From contig CALERM010000046.1 in assembly GCA_937907715.1 (NCBI GenBank), positions 1-30,508 on the forward strand: a DNA stretch of 30,508 nt, read 5' to 3'. Source of the stretch: an uncultured Clostridia bacterium. Its GTDB lineage: Bacteria > Bacillota > Clostridia > Oscillospirales > Oscillospiraceae. The notes under the pieces are model-generated. The model saw nothing but the letters and a program-made list of their open reading frames with translations. It was not told where the DNA came from and did not search any database. Position 1 is the first letter of the stretch, and the number at the start of each line of letters is the position of its first letter. A program made the position numbers and the translations under genes. Below are positions 7,495 through 15,389 of the stretch, piece by piece.

Positions 7495-7518
7495 TGACAA
7501 GCATGTGTGCCCTTGTCA
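7495..7518 (-). promoter_or_regulatory. Inverted repeat, possible operator upstream of the deoR-type gene
   Basis: TGACAAG (7495-7501) and CTTGTCA (7512-7518) form a 7-bp inverted repeat about 50 bp before the start codon. It overlaps a second palindrome, GTCAGCTGAC, extending to 7524. It lies downstream of the promoter, where an autorepressor could bind. The link to the regulator is inferred. Confidence 0.4.
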
Positions 7519-7547
7519 GCTGACGCAATACCACATAATAATAAAAT

Positions 7548-7576
7548 AATATAGCATAAAAACACGAAAAACGCAA
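7548..7576 (-). promoter_or_regulatory. Promoter of the deoR-type gene
   Basis: On the minus strand TTGCGT (7576-7571), a 17-bp spacer and TATATT (7553-7548) form a fair sigma-A promoter about 100 bp upstream of the ATG. Confidence 0.6.
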
Positions 7577-7679
7577 GTGCCGGGCGGCGGATAAACCGGA
7601 AATAACTGTAAGAATCTTTGCGTGCCTTTGGCGCGGACGCAGCTGGAAAAAAATACTTCTTAATTTTGCAATTTATGTC

Positions 7680-7708
7680 TTGAAAAAACGAAAGCGGTCT
7701 GATAAATT
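7680..7708 (+). promoter_or_regulatory. Promoter of the O-acetylation operon
   Basis: TTGAAA (7680-7685), a 17-bp spacer and TAAATT (7703-7708) precede the MBOAT gene with a leader of about 60 nt. Confidence 0.65.
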
Positions 7709-7773
7709 AGAAGGCACTGGAAGTTATGTAAATTTTTTATGTAAATCATTTGAAGCGGAGCGTTGCGTGCGTC

Positions 7774-9183
7774 ATGGTTTTTTCAAGCTTGCTTTTTCTA
7801 TATATCTTTTTGCCCTTCTGCCTGCTGCTGTATTTCCTCGTACCGGGGCTGGAGGCGAAGAACTTCGTGCTTCTTTGCGCGAGTCTGGTGTTCTACGCAT
7901 GGGGAGAGCCGGTGTACGTGCTTCTGATGCTGGCGGTGGCGGCGCTCAACTGGGGATTTTCGCTGGCGTTTGAAAAAAAGAGGAGCCGGGCGCTTCTGGC
8001 GCTGTGCGTGGCGCTGAACCTGTCGGGGCTGATCGTGTTCAAATATGCGGGCTTTCTGGTGGAAAACTGCAACGCGATTTTCAAAACCGCATTTGCTGTG
8101 CCGCAGATTTCGCTTCCGATCGGCATCTCGTTTTACACATTTCAGGCGCTGTCATACTCCATTGACGTGTACCGCAAAGACGTTGCGGCGCAGCGCTCTT
8201 ACTGGAAGCTGCTGCTGTATGTTTCGATGTTTCCGCAGCTCATTGCAGGACCGATTGTCCGCTATGTGGACGTTGCCGCGCAGATCGGTGCGCGCGAGCT
8301 GGACAGCGAGGCGATCTTCCGCGGTGTGACGCGCTTTTGCATCGGTCTGGGAAAAAAGGTTCTGCTCGCCGATCACATCGGGCAGGTAGCAGATCAGCTG
8401 CTGGGCGGCTCGTTTACGGGCGCGACGTCGGCGGGCATCCTGCTCGGCATGCTTGCCTACATGTTCCAGATCTATTTTGATTTTTCCGGATACTCCGACA
8501 TGGCAATCGGGTTGGGGAAGATTCTCGGCTTTACGTTCATGGAGAACTTCCGCCTGCCGTATACGGCAAAATCCATCACTGAATTCTGGCGGCGCTGGCA
8601 CATTTCACTCAGCTCGTTTTTTCGGGATTATGTCTACATACCGCTCGGCGGCAACCGGAAGCATGTGTACCTGAATCTGCTGATTGTCTGGGTGCTGACG
8701 GGTCTTTGGCACGGCGCGAGCTGGAACTTTGTACTGTGGGGGCTGTACTTTTTTGTGCTGCTTTGCATCGAGCGGCTGCTCAAATACAGGCTGTCCAGAA
8801 TTCCGAAGCCGGTGCGCCACCTTGTGACATTGGTTCTGATTCTGTTCAGCTGGAATATTTTCTATCACACAGATTTATCTAGGCTTCTGGAAAGCTTCCG
8901 CATTCTGTTCGGGCTGTCGGGCTCCGGCTTCACGAACGAGACGACCAACCTGCTGCTTCGCAACAATCTGCCGCTGTTGCTGGTCTGCGCGGTCGGCTGC
9001 ACGGCAATTCCGCAGTTCACGGGAAACGTCATCGGACTTCTGTGTGCGGAAAAGCGCGACGACGGCGCTGGGCACAAGGTCTACGCGGCGCTGACGTTCG
9101 TTTTTGATCTGGCGCTGCTGGCGCTGGCAACGATTTCGCTTGCCGGGTCGAGCTACAACGCATTTTTGTATTTCCGCTTCTAG
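7774..9183 (+). CDS. MBOAT-family membrane O-acyltransferase (AlgI/PatA/DltB type)
   Basis: A polytopic membrane protein that passes acyl, usually acetyl, groups across the membrane for modification of an exopolysaccharide or wall polymer. The 469-aa product opens with the typical MVFSSLLFLYIFLPF. It carries the MBOAT core (residues 236-293, including FDFSGYSDMAIGLG and RRWHISLSSFFRDYVYIPLGG) and the catalytic-site LWHGASWNF with His313. The ATG at 7774 fits the family N-terminus; its ribosome binding site is weak (GCGGAG). An earlier in-frame TTG at 7750 lacks support. The stop codon is 12 bp from the DHHW-protein start, so the two form an operon. AlgI-type partners normally work with such a periplasmic or extracellular protein. 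The acceptor polymer is not known. Confidence 0.95.
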   Translation: MVFSSLLFLYIFLPFCLLLYFLVPGLEAKNFVLLCASLVFYAWGEPVYVLLMLAVAALNWGFSLAFEKKRSRALLALCVALNLSGLIVFKYAGFLVENCNAIFKTAFAVPQISLPIGISFYTFQALSYSIDVYRKDVAAQRSYWKLLLYVSMFPQLIAGPIVRYVDVAAQIGARELDSEAIFRGVTRFCIGLGKKVLLADHIGQVADQLLGGSFTGATSAGILLGMLAYMFQIYFDFSGYSDMAIGLGKILGFTFMENFRLPYTAKSITEFWRRWHISLSSFFRDYVYIPLGGNRKHVYLNLLIVWVLTGLWHGASWNFVLWGLYFFVLLCIERLLKYRLSRIPKPVRHLVTLVLILFSWNIFYHTDLSRLLESFRILFGLSGSGFTNETTNLLLRNNLPLLLVCAVGCTAIPQFTGNVIGLLCAEKRDDGAGHKVYAALTFVFDLALLALATISLAGSSYNAFLYFRF

Positions 9184-9195
9184 GAGGGCGGGCGC

Positions 9196-10662
9196 ATGAA
9201 AAAGATTTATCGCGCGATGGCGGGTGTGATTCTGGCGCTGCTGCTGGCAGTCGGTCTTGCTTCGCTCTTTACAACCGGCTCTGGAAGCGACGGTGCCGAT
9301 ACCACAAAGCCGCAGTTTTCCATGCAGGCGCTGCTGGACGGCTCGTTCATTTCCGGACTGGAAACGTATTATACGAATACCTTCCCCATGCGAGATGCGC
9401 TTTTGAAGGCGAACCGCTGGCTCAACGGCTTTTACTATTCCTCTGCCGGCGACGACAACATCCTCGTCCTCGACGGCAACACCGGCGCCGAGCAGGGCGG
9501 CGAGTCGCTGGCGCGGCAGGAATATGAGAAAAACGGGCAGACGCTTGAAAACAAGCAGGAACCTGCGCAGGAGACCTCCGGCGACGCAGAGCTGCCAGGT
9601 CCGCAGACCGAGGCGGAAATGACCCAGCCGGAGACGCCGACAGGGCAGACGACCGGCGAAGAGAATACGGAACAGACCCCGGATACCTCCGGGGAGGCTT
9701 CGGTGCCGGAGCTGGACAACCCTGATATCTCCGAGGCGCAGTACGCCGGAAACGTCGTGATTGTGGGCGACCGCGCGATGGAAATTCCAACAGCGACAAA
9801 CTCCGTCATCGAAAGCTACGCAAAGACGGTCAATGCTTTGGCGGAGGCGCTGGGCAGCGACGTGCGGACCATCAGTCTGGTCACGCCGAACAGCGGCGAA
9901 TTTTACTCGCCCGAGAGCATGCATCAGGGGCTCAATTCCCAGAAGGACATGATCGACTACTGCTACAGCAAGATGGGAAAGAATATTATCACCGTCGACG
10001 CCTACTCGAAGCTGCGCGCGCATACGGACGAGTACATCTTCTTCCGTACCGACCATCACTGGACGCAGCTGGGTGCGTATTACGCCTACACCGCATTCTG
10101 CGAGGCGGCGGGCTTTGAGGCGGTGCCGCTCGATCAATTTGAAACCGGACGCTACGACCGCTTCGTCGGCTCGATGTACACCTTCACGGCAAATTATCCC
10201 CAGAGTCAGACGCTGCTCGATAACCCCGATTATCTGGAATACTACCTTCCAATTGCCACGACGCACGCCAAATACTACGCGGACGGCAATTTGCAGAACG
10301 GCGTGCCGGTCAGCGTGGTGTATCAGCATCTCGACGCCTCTGTCAGCAACAAATATCAGTGCTTTATCGGCGGCGATACGCCCGTGTGCGTCATTGAAAC
10401 CGACGTGGAGGGACCTGTGTGCCTGATGCTCAAGGAGTCCTACGGCAACGCCTTCGCGCCGTTCCTGACGAGCCACTACAGCAAGATCATCGTCGTTGAC
10501 CCCCGGGAGTTCAACCGCGATGGAAAGCCGAGTCTGGACCTGACGCAGTTTGCGAAGGACCAGGGCGTGAATGATCTGCTGGTGATCAACTACCCGTACA
10601 TGATCAACAATTCGTACTACATCGCCTGGCTCGGCAGACTCGTCGGCTACAGCGCATCCTGA
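9196..10662 (+). CDS. DHHW / AlgX-AlgJ-like protein, partner of the MBOAT acyltransferase
   Basis: An extracytoplasmic SGNH-hydrolase-like protein that probably transfers the acetyl group delivered by the MBOAT protein to a polysaccharide. The 488 aa start with a membrane anchor or signal (residues 5-25). The hallmark TDHHWT lies at 285-290 and KESYGNAFAPF near 420. Residues about 98-180 form a low-complexity linker rich in Glu, Gln, Pro and Thr, placed before the NVVIVGDRAME strand, where a GDS-type motif is usual. The catalytic Ser may therefore be replaced by GDR here, or supplied by KESYG. GGAGGG overlaps the preceding stop codon and sits 7 bases before ATG 9196. Ends at a strong shared terminator. 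Confidence 0.9.
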   Translation: MKKIYRAMAGVILALLLAVGLASLFTTGSGSDGADTTKPQFSMQALLDGSFISGLETYYTNTFPMRDALLKANRWLNGFYYSSAGDDNILVLDGNTGAEQGGESLARQEYEKNGQTLENKQEPAQETSGDAELPGPQTEAEMTQPETPTGQTTGEENTEQTPDTSGEASVPELDNPDISEAQYAGNVVIVGDRAMEIPTATNSVIESYAKTVNALAEALGSDVRTISLVTPNSGEFYSPESMHQGLNSQKDMIDYCYSKMGKNIITVDAYSKLRAHTDEYIFFRTDHHWTQLGAYYAYTAFCEAAGFEAVPLDQFETGRYDRFVGSMYTFTANYPQSQTLLDNPDYLEYYLPIATTHAKYYADGNLQNGVPVSVVYQHLDASVSNKYQCFIGGDTPVCVIETDVEGPVCLMLKESYGNAFAPFLTSHYSKIIVVDPREFNRDGKPSLDLTQFAKDQGVNDLLVINYPYMINNSYYIAWLGRLVGYSAS

Positions 10663-10667
10663 GAGAT

Positions 10668-10707
10668 AAAAAAATCCGGTACCGTCTGACGGTACCGGAT
10701 TTTTTTG
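10668..10707. terminator. Bidirectional terminator between the DHHW gene and the kinase gene
   Basis: A perfect 12-bp stem (10674-10685 with 10689-10700) has a run of A before it and a run of T after it, so it serves both converging transcripts. Confidence 0.93.
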
Positions 10708-10708
10708 G

Positions 10709-13435
10709 TTACGATTCGCGGACATTGAAGTCCTTGGCGGTGACGAGCTTGTGGTTGAAGTAAATTTCCAGCGTGTACGTGCCTGCCTTCTGCGGCATGT
10801 CGGTCAGAGAGCCGACGAACAGGTTCTTTTCCCACATGGTGTTCCACTGCCGCTGGGATTCTTCGAAGCTGACGAGCTTGCCCGCGTCGTCGCGGACGAC
10901 GAGCATGACGGAAATGTCATCCTCCGCCTTTGTGTCGAGCGTCGAGAGCGTTTGCAGCGCGAACGCCATCTGCTCGGAAATCGTGTAGTAGTTGTTGCGC
11001 GAAGCTGAGAGGTTCGAGCTGGTCACGGTTTCTACATTTGCGGGCTTGAGGAAGAAGCCGAGATAGGTATTGCCCATGCCGTGGTCGGTGTACTTGTCCG
11101 TCACAGCCGGGGAGTGATACGTCGCTTTTGTCTCGCCTTCAAGCTTTTCTCCGCTCTTGAGCGCGATGGTGAACGTGTAGTCCGCATCGGGAACCAGATC
11201 GGAGAGCGGCACGCGCAGCGGCGCGTCCTGCGCCTCGGGCAGCTCAATTGCCGTGTCGATACCTGCAATCTTTGCTTCCAGCGTCCATCCCGGATCCGCA
11301 GGGTCTACCTCGCAGGTCCAGTCGAGAACCAGATCTTCGCCGTCGACATCGGCCGTAAACGAGGAGAGCTTCGTGATGTTTGGTGTGATTGTCGTCGAGA
11401 CGCTTTGCAGCATCGTGGGCGTGGAGATGATGATTTCATACGTCTCGCCCGGCGTCAAGCCCTCGAAGGTGACAGACGGCGTAGAGACAATCTGCGTATC
11501 GGAGTAATTGTCAGGACCTGTGATGGTAACGGTCCAGCTCTCGGGCGCGTCGCCTTCGATATCCCACGACAAAATTGCCGACGAGCTTGAAATTGCGACG
11601 GACAGCGGCGGAACGATGCTGACGGTCGGAACCGTGGAGAACGTTGCAACGGTCTGTCCGATGAGCTTCGTGTTATCGGGCTCCTGCAGCGTGAAGGTGT
11701 ACTCGGTACCGGAGGCGAGACCAGCAATGACGGTGCTGTGACCGGAGAAGGTCGCGGTCTGCGCTTCCTGTCCCTCTGCCGCATAGCTGACGGTCCAGCT
11801 GCCGGGGTCTGGTCCGTCGAGAATGATGAGGTTCAGCTCTGCCTGCGTCACGGAAACGGGCGTCGCCGTAAAGCTCAGGATCTCCGTCTGCGCGAGCGTT
11901 GTCGCCATGAGCGTGTAGTTGCCGGTCGGGGTCTCGCCGTTCTGCGGCTCGACGGTCACGGTGTACTGCGTGCCGGGGACAAGACCGGAGAAGGTGAGGT
12001 CGGTATTTGCCTGGAAGCTCTGATGGAACTTGTTTCCGTAGGTATCGGAGCAGACGACCTGGAACGAGCCTTCCTTCTCACCGGAATCGACCTGCACAGT
12101 CAGATAATCTGTTCCGGTGTCTACAAGGGTAATCTCGTTGATGTGCAGATTGCTGGGCGCGATGATGAAGAAGTAGACCGCCGCACCGATACCGGCAATC
12201 AGCAGCAGGCAGCACAGCGCGATGGGAAGCCAGCGGCTCTTTTTCCGGCGCTTCTTTGGCGCGCCCGTGTCGTCCAGCGGCGCGTCGTCTTCCTCATCCG
12301 GCTCCAGAGAACCGGAGATGCCGTAGCCCTCTGGGTCCTTCTGCGCTTCTTTATGGACGGAATCAATGAGCGAGTTGAGCATCTGCGTGTCCGGCGAGAA
12401 GTTCTCCTTGAAATCCTCGGGCAGCGACTCGGTGTCTGCAAACTGCACCGGCTCAATCTCTTCCTCCTGCGTCAGATCGACCGGCTCATGCTCGCCCGCA
12501 ATCGGGGGAACAATCAGCGTGTCGTCGACCTGGTTGCGCTTCATGTACTCGACCAGCGCGTCCTTCAGCTCCTGCGGACTCTGGTAGCGGTCGGCAGGCT
12601 GGAAGGCGCACGCCTTGAGAATGATTTCGGAAATCTCATAGTCCGCGTACATCGGAACCGGGAGCGCTTCGCCGGTAACTCTGCGGCGGTCCGCCGCCTT
12701 CGCAGACGTGTTTTCGTCCTCAAAGGGCGCGTGGTTGCCGTTGAAAATCCGGTATAAAATCAAGCCCACAGAATAAATATCCGTCGTCGGCTCGATCGTG
12801 CCGAGCAGGCTGAACAGCTCCGGCGCGGAGTAGGAGCTGAGCATGCTCTCGGGCATCGTGCAGTATTTGAGATCGTCGATTTTTGCAATGCCGAGGTCTC
12901 CGAGCAGGAAATGCCCCTGCGCATTTAAGTAGATGTTGGACGGCTTGACGTCGCGGTGAATGAGCCCCGCCGCACGCAGATCGATCAGAGCACTGCAAAG
13001 GTCCATCGCCAGATTGACCGCGCAGAGCTTCGTCATGGCGTTGTCGGATAAGTAATCGACGAGCGTTTTGCGATGCTCGGCAAGCAGATACATGTCATAG
13101 CCGACGCCGTCTTCCTTGGGCGCGATCTGATAGCTGCGGAAGCAATCGAGATTCGGGCTTGCCGAGAGCGTTTCGAGCGTTGCCAGCTCCGTCTGATAAT
13201 CGGAAACAACCTGCTCATAATATTTCTGCGCGTCTTCCTTTGTGGCGGCGGCTCCGGTGAACATCAGTGCGTCGACCTGCTTCTGCGACTCCGGCACGGA
13301 GATATGCTTGAGAACATAGGTCTGTCCGCTTTTGGTGCTTCTGACGATATATACTGCGGCTGCGCCGCGAACGCTCACACACTCGACTACCTCCATATTG
13401 GAAAGCAGCGGCGAGATAAGCTTGAGTTCTGCCAA
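10709..13435 (-). CDS. Membrane Ser/Thr protein kinase with extracellular FN3-like repeats
   Basis: A 908-aa receptor-like kinase. The cytoplasmic kinase domain (about 14-298) shows the ATP lysine K43 (YVLKH), catalytic HRDVKPSN at 160-167, DLG (180-182, where DFG is usual) and SAPE (203-206). The glycine-rich loop is poor (VSVRGAAAVYI). An acidic juxtamembrane segment with a basic KKRRKKSR stop comes next, then one membrane helix (403-426). The extracellular part (about 427-800) has four FN3-like beta repeats with GLVPGTQYTVTV-type ends, and a final beta domain; PASTA domains, usual in PknB/PrkC, are absent. Start is TTG at 13435, with GGAGG 8 bases upstream; the next Met is residue 14. A divergent zinc-ribbon/BIG2 gene shares its control region. 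Ligand and substrates are unknown. Confidence 0.93.
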   Translation of the reverse strand: MAELKLISPLLSNMEVVECVSVRGAAAVYIVRSTKSGQTYVLKHISVPESQKQVDALMFTGAAATKEDAQKYYEQVVSDYQTELATLETLSASPNLDCFRSYQIAPKEDGVGYDMYLLAEHRKTLVDYLSDNAMTKLCAVNLAMDLCSALIDLRAAGLIHRDVKPSNIYLNAQGHFLLGDLGIAKIDDLKYCTMPESMLSSYSAPELFSLLGTIEPTTDIYSVGLILYRIFNGNHAPFEDENTSAKAADRRRVTGEALPVPMYADYEISEIILKACAFQPADRYQSPQELKDALVEYMKRNQVDDTLIVPPIAGEHEPVDLTQEEEIEPVQFADTESLPEDFKENFSPDTQMLNSLIDSVHKEAQKDPEGYGISGSLEPDEEDDAPLDDTGAPKKRRKKSRWLPIALCCLLLIAGIGAAVYFFIIAPSNLHINEITLVDTGTDYLTVQVDSGEKEGSFQVVCSDTYGNKFHQSFQANTDLTFSGLVPGTQYTVTVEPQNGETPTGNYTLMATTLAQTEILSFTATPVSVTQAELNLIILDGPDPGSWTVSYAAEGQEAQTATFSGHSTVIAGLASGTEYTFTLQEPDNTKLIGQTVATFSTVPTVSIVPPLSVAISSSSAILSWDIEGDAPESWTVTITGPDNYSDTQIVSTPSVTFEGLTPGETYEIIISTPTMLQSVSTTITPNITKLSSFTADVDGEDLVLDWTCEVDPADPGWTLEAKIAGIDTAIELPEAQDAPLRVPLSDLVPDADYTFTIALKSGEKLEGETKATYHSPAVTDKYTDHGMGNTYLGFFLKPANVETVTSSNLSASRNNYYTISEQMAFALQTLSTLDTKAEDDISVMLVVRDDAGKLVSFEESQRQWNTMWEKNLFVGSLTDMPQKAGTYTLEIYFNHKLVTAKDFNVRES

Positions 13436-13465
13436 ATGGTTCGCCTCCTTTTCATACGTCCTATT

Positions 13466-13494
13466 ATTTTAAGCGATTTTTGATAAAAATGCAA
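13466..13494 (-). promoter_or_regulatory. Promoter of the kinase gene
   Basis: On the minus strand TTGCAT (13494-13489), a 17-bp spacer and TAAAAT (13471-13466) lie about 30 bp upstream of the TTG start, leaving only a short leader. Confidence 0.7.
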
Positions 13495-13516
13495 TACAAG
13501 ATATTGCGGTATGGGG

Positions 13517-13545
13517 TTGGAATTTGTCGCAAGGTGTGTTATGAT
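13517..13545 (+). promoter_or_regulatory. Promoter of the zinc-ribbon/BIG2 gene
   Basis: TTGGAA (13517-13522), a 17-bp spacer and TATGAT (13540-13545). It is back-to-back with the kinase promoter, with about 22 bp between the two -35 elements, so one regulator could affect both. Confidence 0.75.
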
Positions 13546-13566
13546 ACGCAGTAGGTCTTACCCAAA

Positions 13567-13613
13567 GCGGCGCAATGCCGCCAACCATCCAGCACGCAAG
13601 GCTTTGTGCGTGC
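13567..13613 (+). other. Two hairpins in the leader of the zinc-ribbon/BIG2 gene
   Basis: GCGGC/GCCGC (13567-13581) and GCACGCA/TGCGTGC (13592-13613) are consecutive stem-loops between the promoter and the ribosome binding site. They do not match a riboswitch consensus I know and no T-run follows; mRNA stability is one possibility. Confidence 0.4.
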
Positions 13614-13633
13614 GCAGCAAACGGAGGATTTGC

Positions 13634-14917
13634 ATGAAACTGAAAAAATGCGAATACTGCGGCACGGAGTTTGACGCCGCGCTCAGTCAGTGTCCGCTCT
13701 GCGGAAAAGCGGTGCAGCCCGGCGCAGCCGAGCCGCAGCCGGTCATGCCCGCGGCATATAAGCCGGCAGGCGGTCACGGCGGAAAGTTCAGCAAGAAAAA
13801 GGGCGGTCATTTTGCCGCCGACCCGAAAAAGAAGAAAGAAGAAAAAAACGCGGATAATCCCTATCGGATTCCGAAATGGATGATGGTCACGATCTGCGTG
13901 ATTCTGGGACTTGCGGTCCTGATGGGCGCGGCGTTCGCGCTGTATCAGCTCAGCTGGTTTCCGAAATTCCTGAGTCCCGAGGAGCCGGTGAGCATGCAGG
14001 AGCCGGCGCAGCAGCCTGTGCAGGAGACTGTTTCCGAGCCGGAACAGCCCGCTGCGCCCACTGAGCAGCAGTATATGAACGAGGAAGACTACCAGCCGGA
14101 GGAATCGGACGAGCAGCCGGAGGCGGTTGTCCCCTGCGAGGGCTTGACGCTTGCCACAAGCTCGATTACCTTCGACGAGCCGGAGCGGTTTTATAATATC
14201 ACCGTTCAGAAGCTCCCGGAAACCTGCAATCAGGAGGTAACGTTCACCTCCAGCGACGAGACAATCGCAACCGTCAACCAGCAGGGAAAGGTCGTTGCGG
14301 TCAACGGCGGCACGGCGGTCATTACCGCAACCTGCGGAGACCAGACGGCGACGTGCCTGGTAACCTGCGATTTCATTGCTGAAGAAGCACAGGAGCAGCC
14401 CGAAGAGCTTCCGCCCACGCTGAATTCTACGGATATGACGCTGTTCTATCCGGGCGAGCAGGCGCCTCTGATTGTCAGCAACATCCCCGAAGGCGCGCAG
14501 GTGACGTTCATGAGCGAAAATGCTTCCGTCGCTACCGTCACGTCGAGCGGCACCATCACCGCTGTCGGCAGCGGCACGACGACGGTACGCGCAGAGGTCA
14601 GCGGCACGAAGCTTGAGTGCATCGTCCGCTGCAAGCTCGATTCCAGCGCCGAGTCCGGCGCGGATGCGGACGCAGAGGGCTGTACGCTCAGCCATTCGGA
14701 CGTCACGATGGCGTTCCTCGGCGAGTATTTCAAAATATCCCTCAAGGACGCCGACGGCAACCGTGTGAAGGGGCTTTCGTGGAAATCGGGCAACACCGGC
14801 GTATGTACGGTCGACGCAGACGGCGTCGTTACCGCAACCGGCAAGGGCACGACCACAGTCTCGACCACTTACGGCGGCATGAGCTTTGAGTGCATCATCC
14901 GCTGCAATCTCAAATAA
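13634..14917 (+). CDS. Zinc-ribbon membrane protein with BIG2-like extracellular repeats
   Basis: A 427-aa protein of unknown function, probably membrane anchored with its C-terminus outside. Order: an N-terminal zinc ribbon with CxxC pairs at C6/C9 and C20/C23; a Lys-rich segment; one membrane helix at about 82-105; an acidic Glu/Gln/Pro linker (110-165); then three Ig-like BIG2 repeats (about 168-253, 263-345 and 354-427). These carry marks such as ETIATVNQQGKVVAVNGGTAVITAT and GVVTATGKGTTTVS, and each ends in a paired-cysteine strand (CLVTC, CIVRC, CIIRC). GGAGG precedes ATG 13634 by 7 bases. Divergence from the FN3 kinase, and the same inside-TM-outside layout, suggest a shared surface-sensing or adhesion role; this is inference. 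Confidence 0.85.
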   Translation: MKLKKCEYCGTEFDAALSQCPLCGKAVQPGAAEPQPVMPAAYKPAGGHGGKFSKKKGGHFAADPKKKKEEKNADNPYRIPKWMMVTICVILGLAVLMGAAFALYQLSWFPKFLSPEEPVSMQEPAQQPVQETVSEPEQPAAPTEQQYMNEEDYQPEESDEQPEAVVPCEGLTLATSSITFDEPERFYNITVQKLPETCNQEVTFTSSDETIATVNQQGKVVAVNGGTAVITATCGDQTATCLVTCDFIAEEAQEQPEELPPTLNSTDMTLFYPGEQAPLIVSNIPEGAQVTFMSENASVATVTSSGTITAVGSGTTTVRAEVSGTKLECIVRCKLDSSAESGADADAEGCTLSHSDVTMAFLGEYFKISLKDADGNRVKGLSWKSGNTGVCTVDADGVVTATGKGTTTVSTTYGGMSFECIIRCNLK

Positions 14918-14920
14918 AGC

Positions 14921-14961
14921 AATTCCCGGACATCGGTCTGCTCCGATGTCCGGGAATTTTT
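14921..14961. terminator. Strong terminator between the BIG2 gene and the DUF378 gene
   Basis: A perfect 16-bp stem (14921-14936 with 14943-14958) with a six-base loop ends in Ts on the plus strand. On the minus strand the only T-tract is weak, but it may stop the DUF378 transcript too. Confidence 0.92.
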
Positions 14962-14965
14962 CGGT

Positions 14966-15166
14966 TCACGCTTCGGATTTTCTCGATCTGCGAAACAGCA
15001 GCGTGATGCACCACAGACCGGCAAGACCGACCACTGCGTAGACGATGCGGCTGACGCTCGCGGTCTGCCCGCCGAAAATCCACGCGACCAGATCGAAGCG
15101 CGCAAAGCCAACCAGTCCCCAGTTGACCGCGCCGATAATTGCCAGAATCAATGCCAGGGTATCCAT
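14966..15166 (-). CDS. DUF378 small membrane protein
   Basis: A 66-aa protein starting MDTLALILAIIGAVNWGLVGF, the signature of DUF378 (YuzA-like), with two membrane helices (about 3-22 and 40-58) and a basic tail. The function of the family is unknown. ATG at 15166 has GGAGG 7 bases upstream; the longer open frame to 15487 runs through non-coding DNA and the thrH promoter and is rejected. It is transcribed alone, convergent with the BIG2 gene and divergent from thrH. Confidence 0.9.
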   Translation of the reverse strand: MDTLALILAIIGAVNWGLVGFARFDLVAWIFGGQTASVSRIVYAVVGLAGLWCITLLFRRSRKSEA

Positions 15167-15257
15167 GATCATTCCTCCTTTTATGAACGCACCCATAGTA
15201 TGCACGGCATGTCTGCGGCTTATTCCGCAAATCGCACAGAAATGCAAGAAATTGAGA

Positions 15258-15285
15258 TTGCATTTTTGGCAAAATCCTGTATAAT
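15258..15285 (+). promoter_or_regulatory. Promoter of the thrH transcript
   Basis: TTGCAT (15258-15263), a 16-bp spacer and TATAAT (15280-15285). A leader of about 100 nt follows. It contains GCCT/AGGC and GTTTCC/GGAAAC stems (about 15292-15315 and 15329-15361) that may be regulatory, but I cannot assign them to a known RNA class. Confidence 0.8.
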
Positions 15286-15389
15286 AAATATAGCCTGCAA
15301 AATTTTTAGGCGTATAAACATTTTTTGAGTTTCCCAGCCGGACAAGCACCTGCAAGGAAACCCCGATATCCCTGTCAGGAGGCGATACA

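Noticed and set aside
8875..10725. 616-codon open frame on the minus strand opposite the MBOAT/DHHW genes
   Set aside because: Arg/Leu/Val-rich composition, no ribosome binding site, no recognisable domain. It is the antisense shadow of two well-supported genes in GC-rich DNA.
11738..12757. 339-codon plus-strand frame inside the kinase gene
   Set aside because: Shadow of the kinase, which has clear HRD, APE, TM and FN3 features on the other strand.
13567..13613. Possible c-di-GMP-I riboswitch in the BIG2 gene leader
   Set aside because: An ACGCAAGG word resembles part of that class, but the other conserved blocks and the tetraloop-receptor pair are missing.
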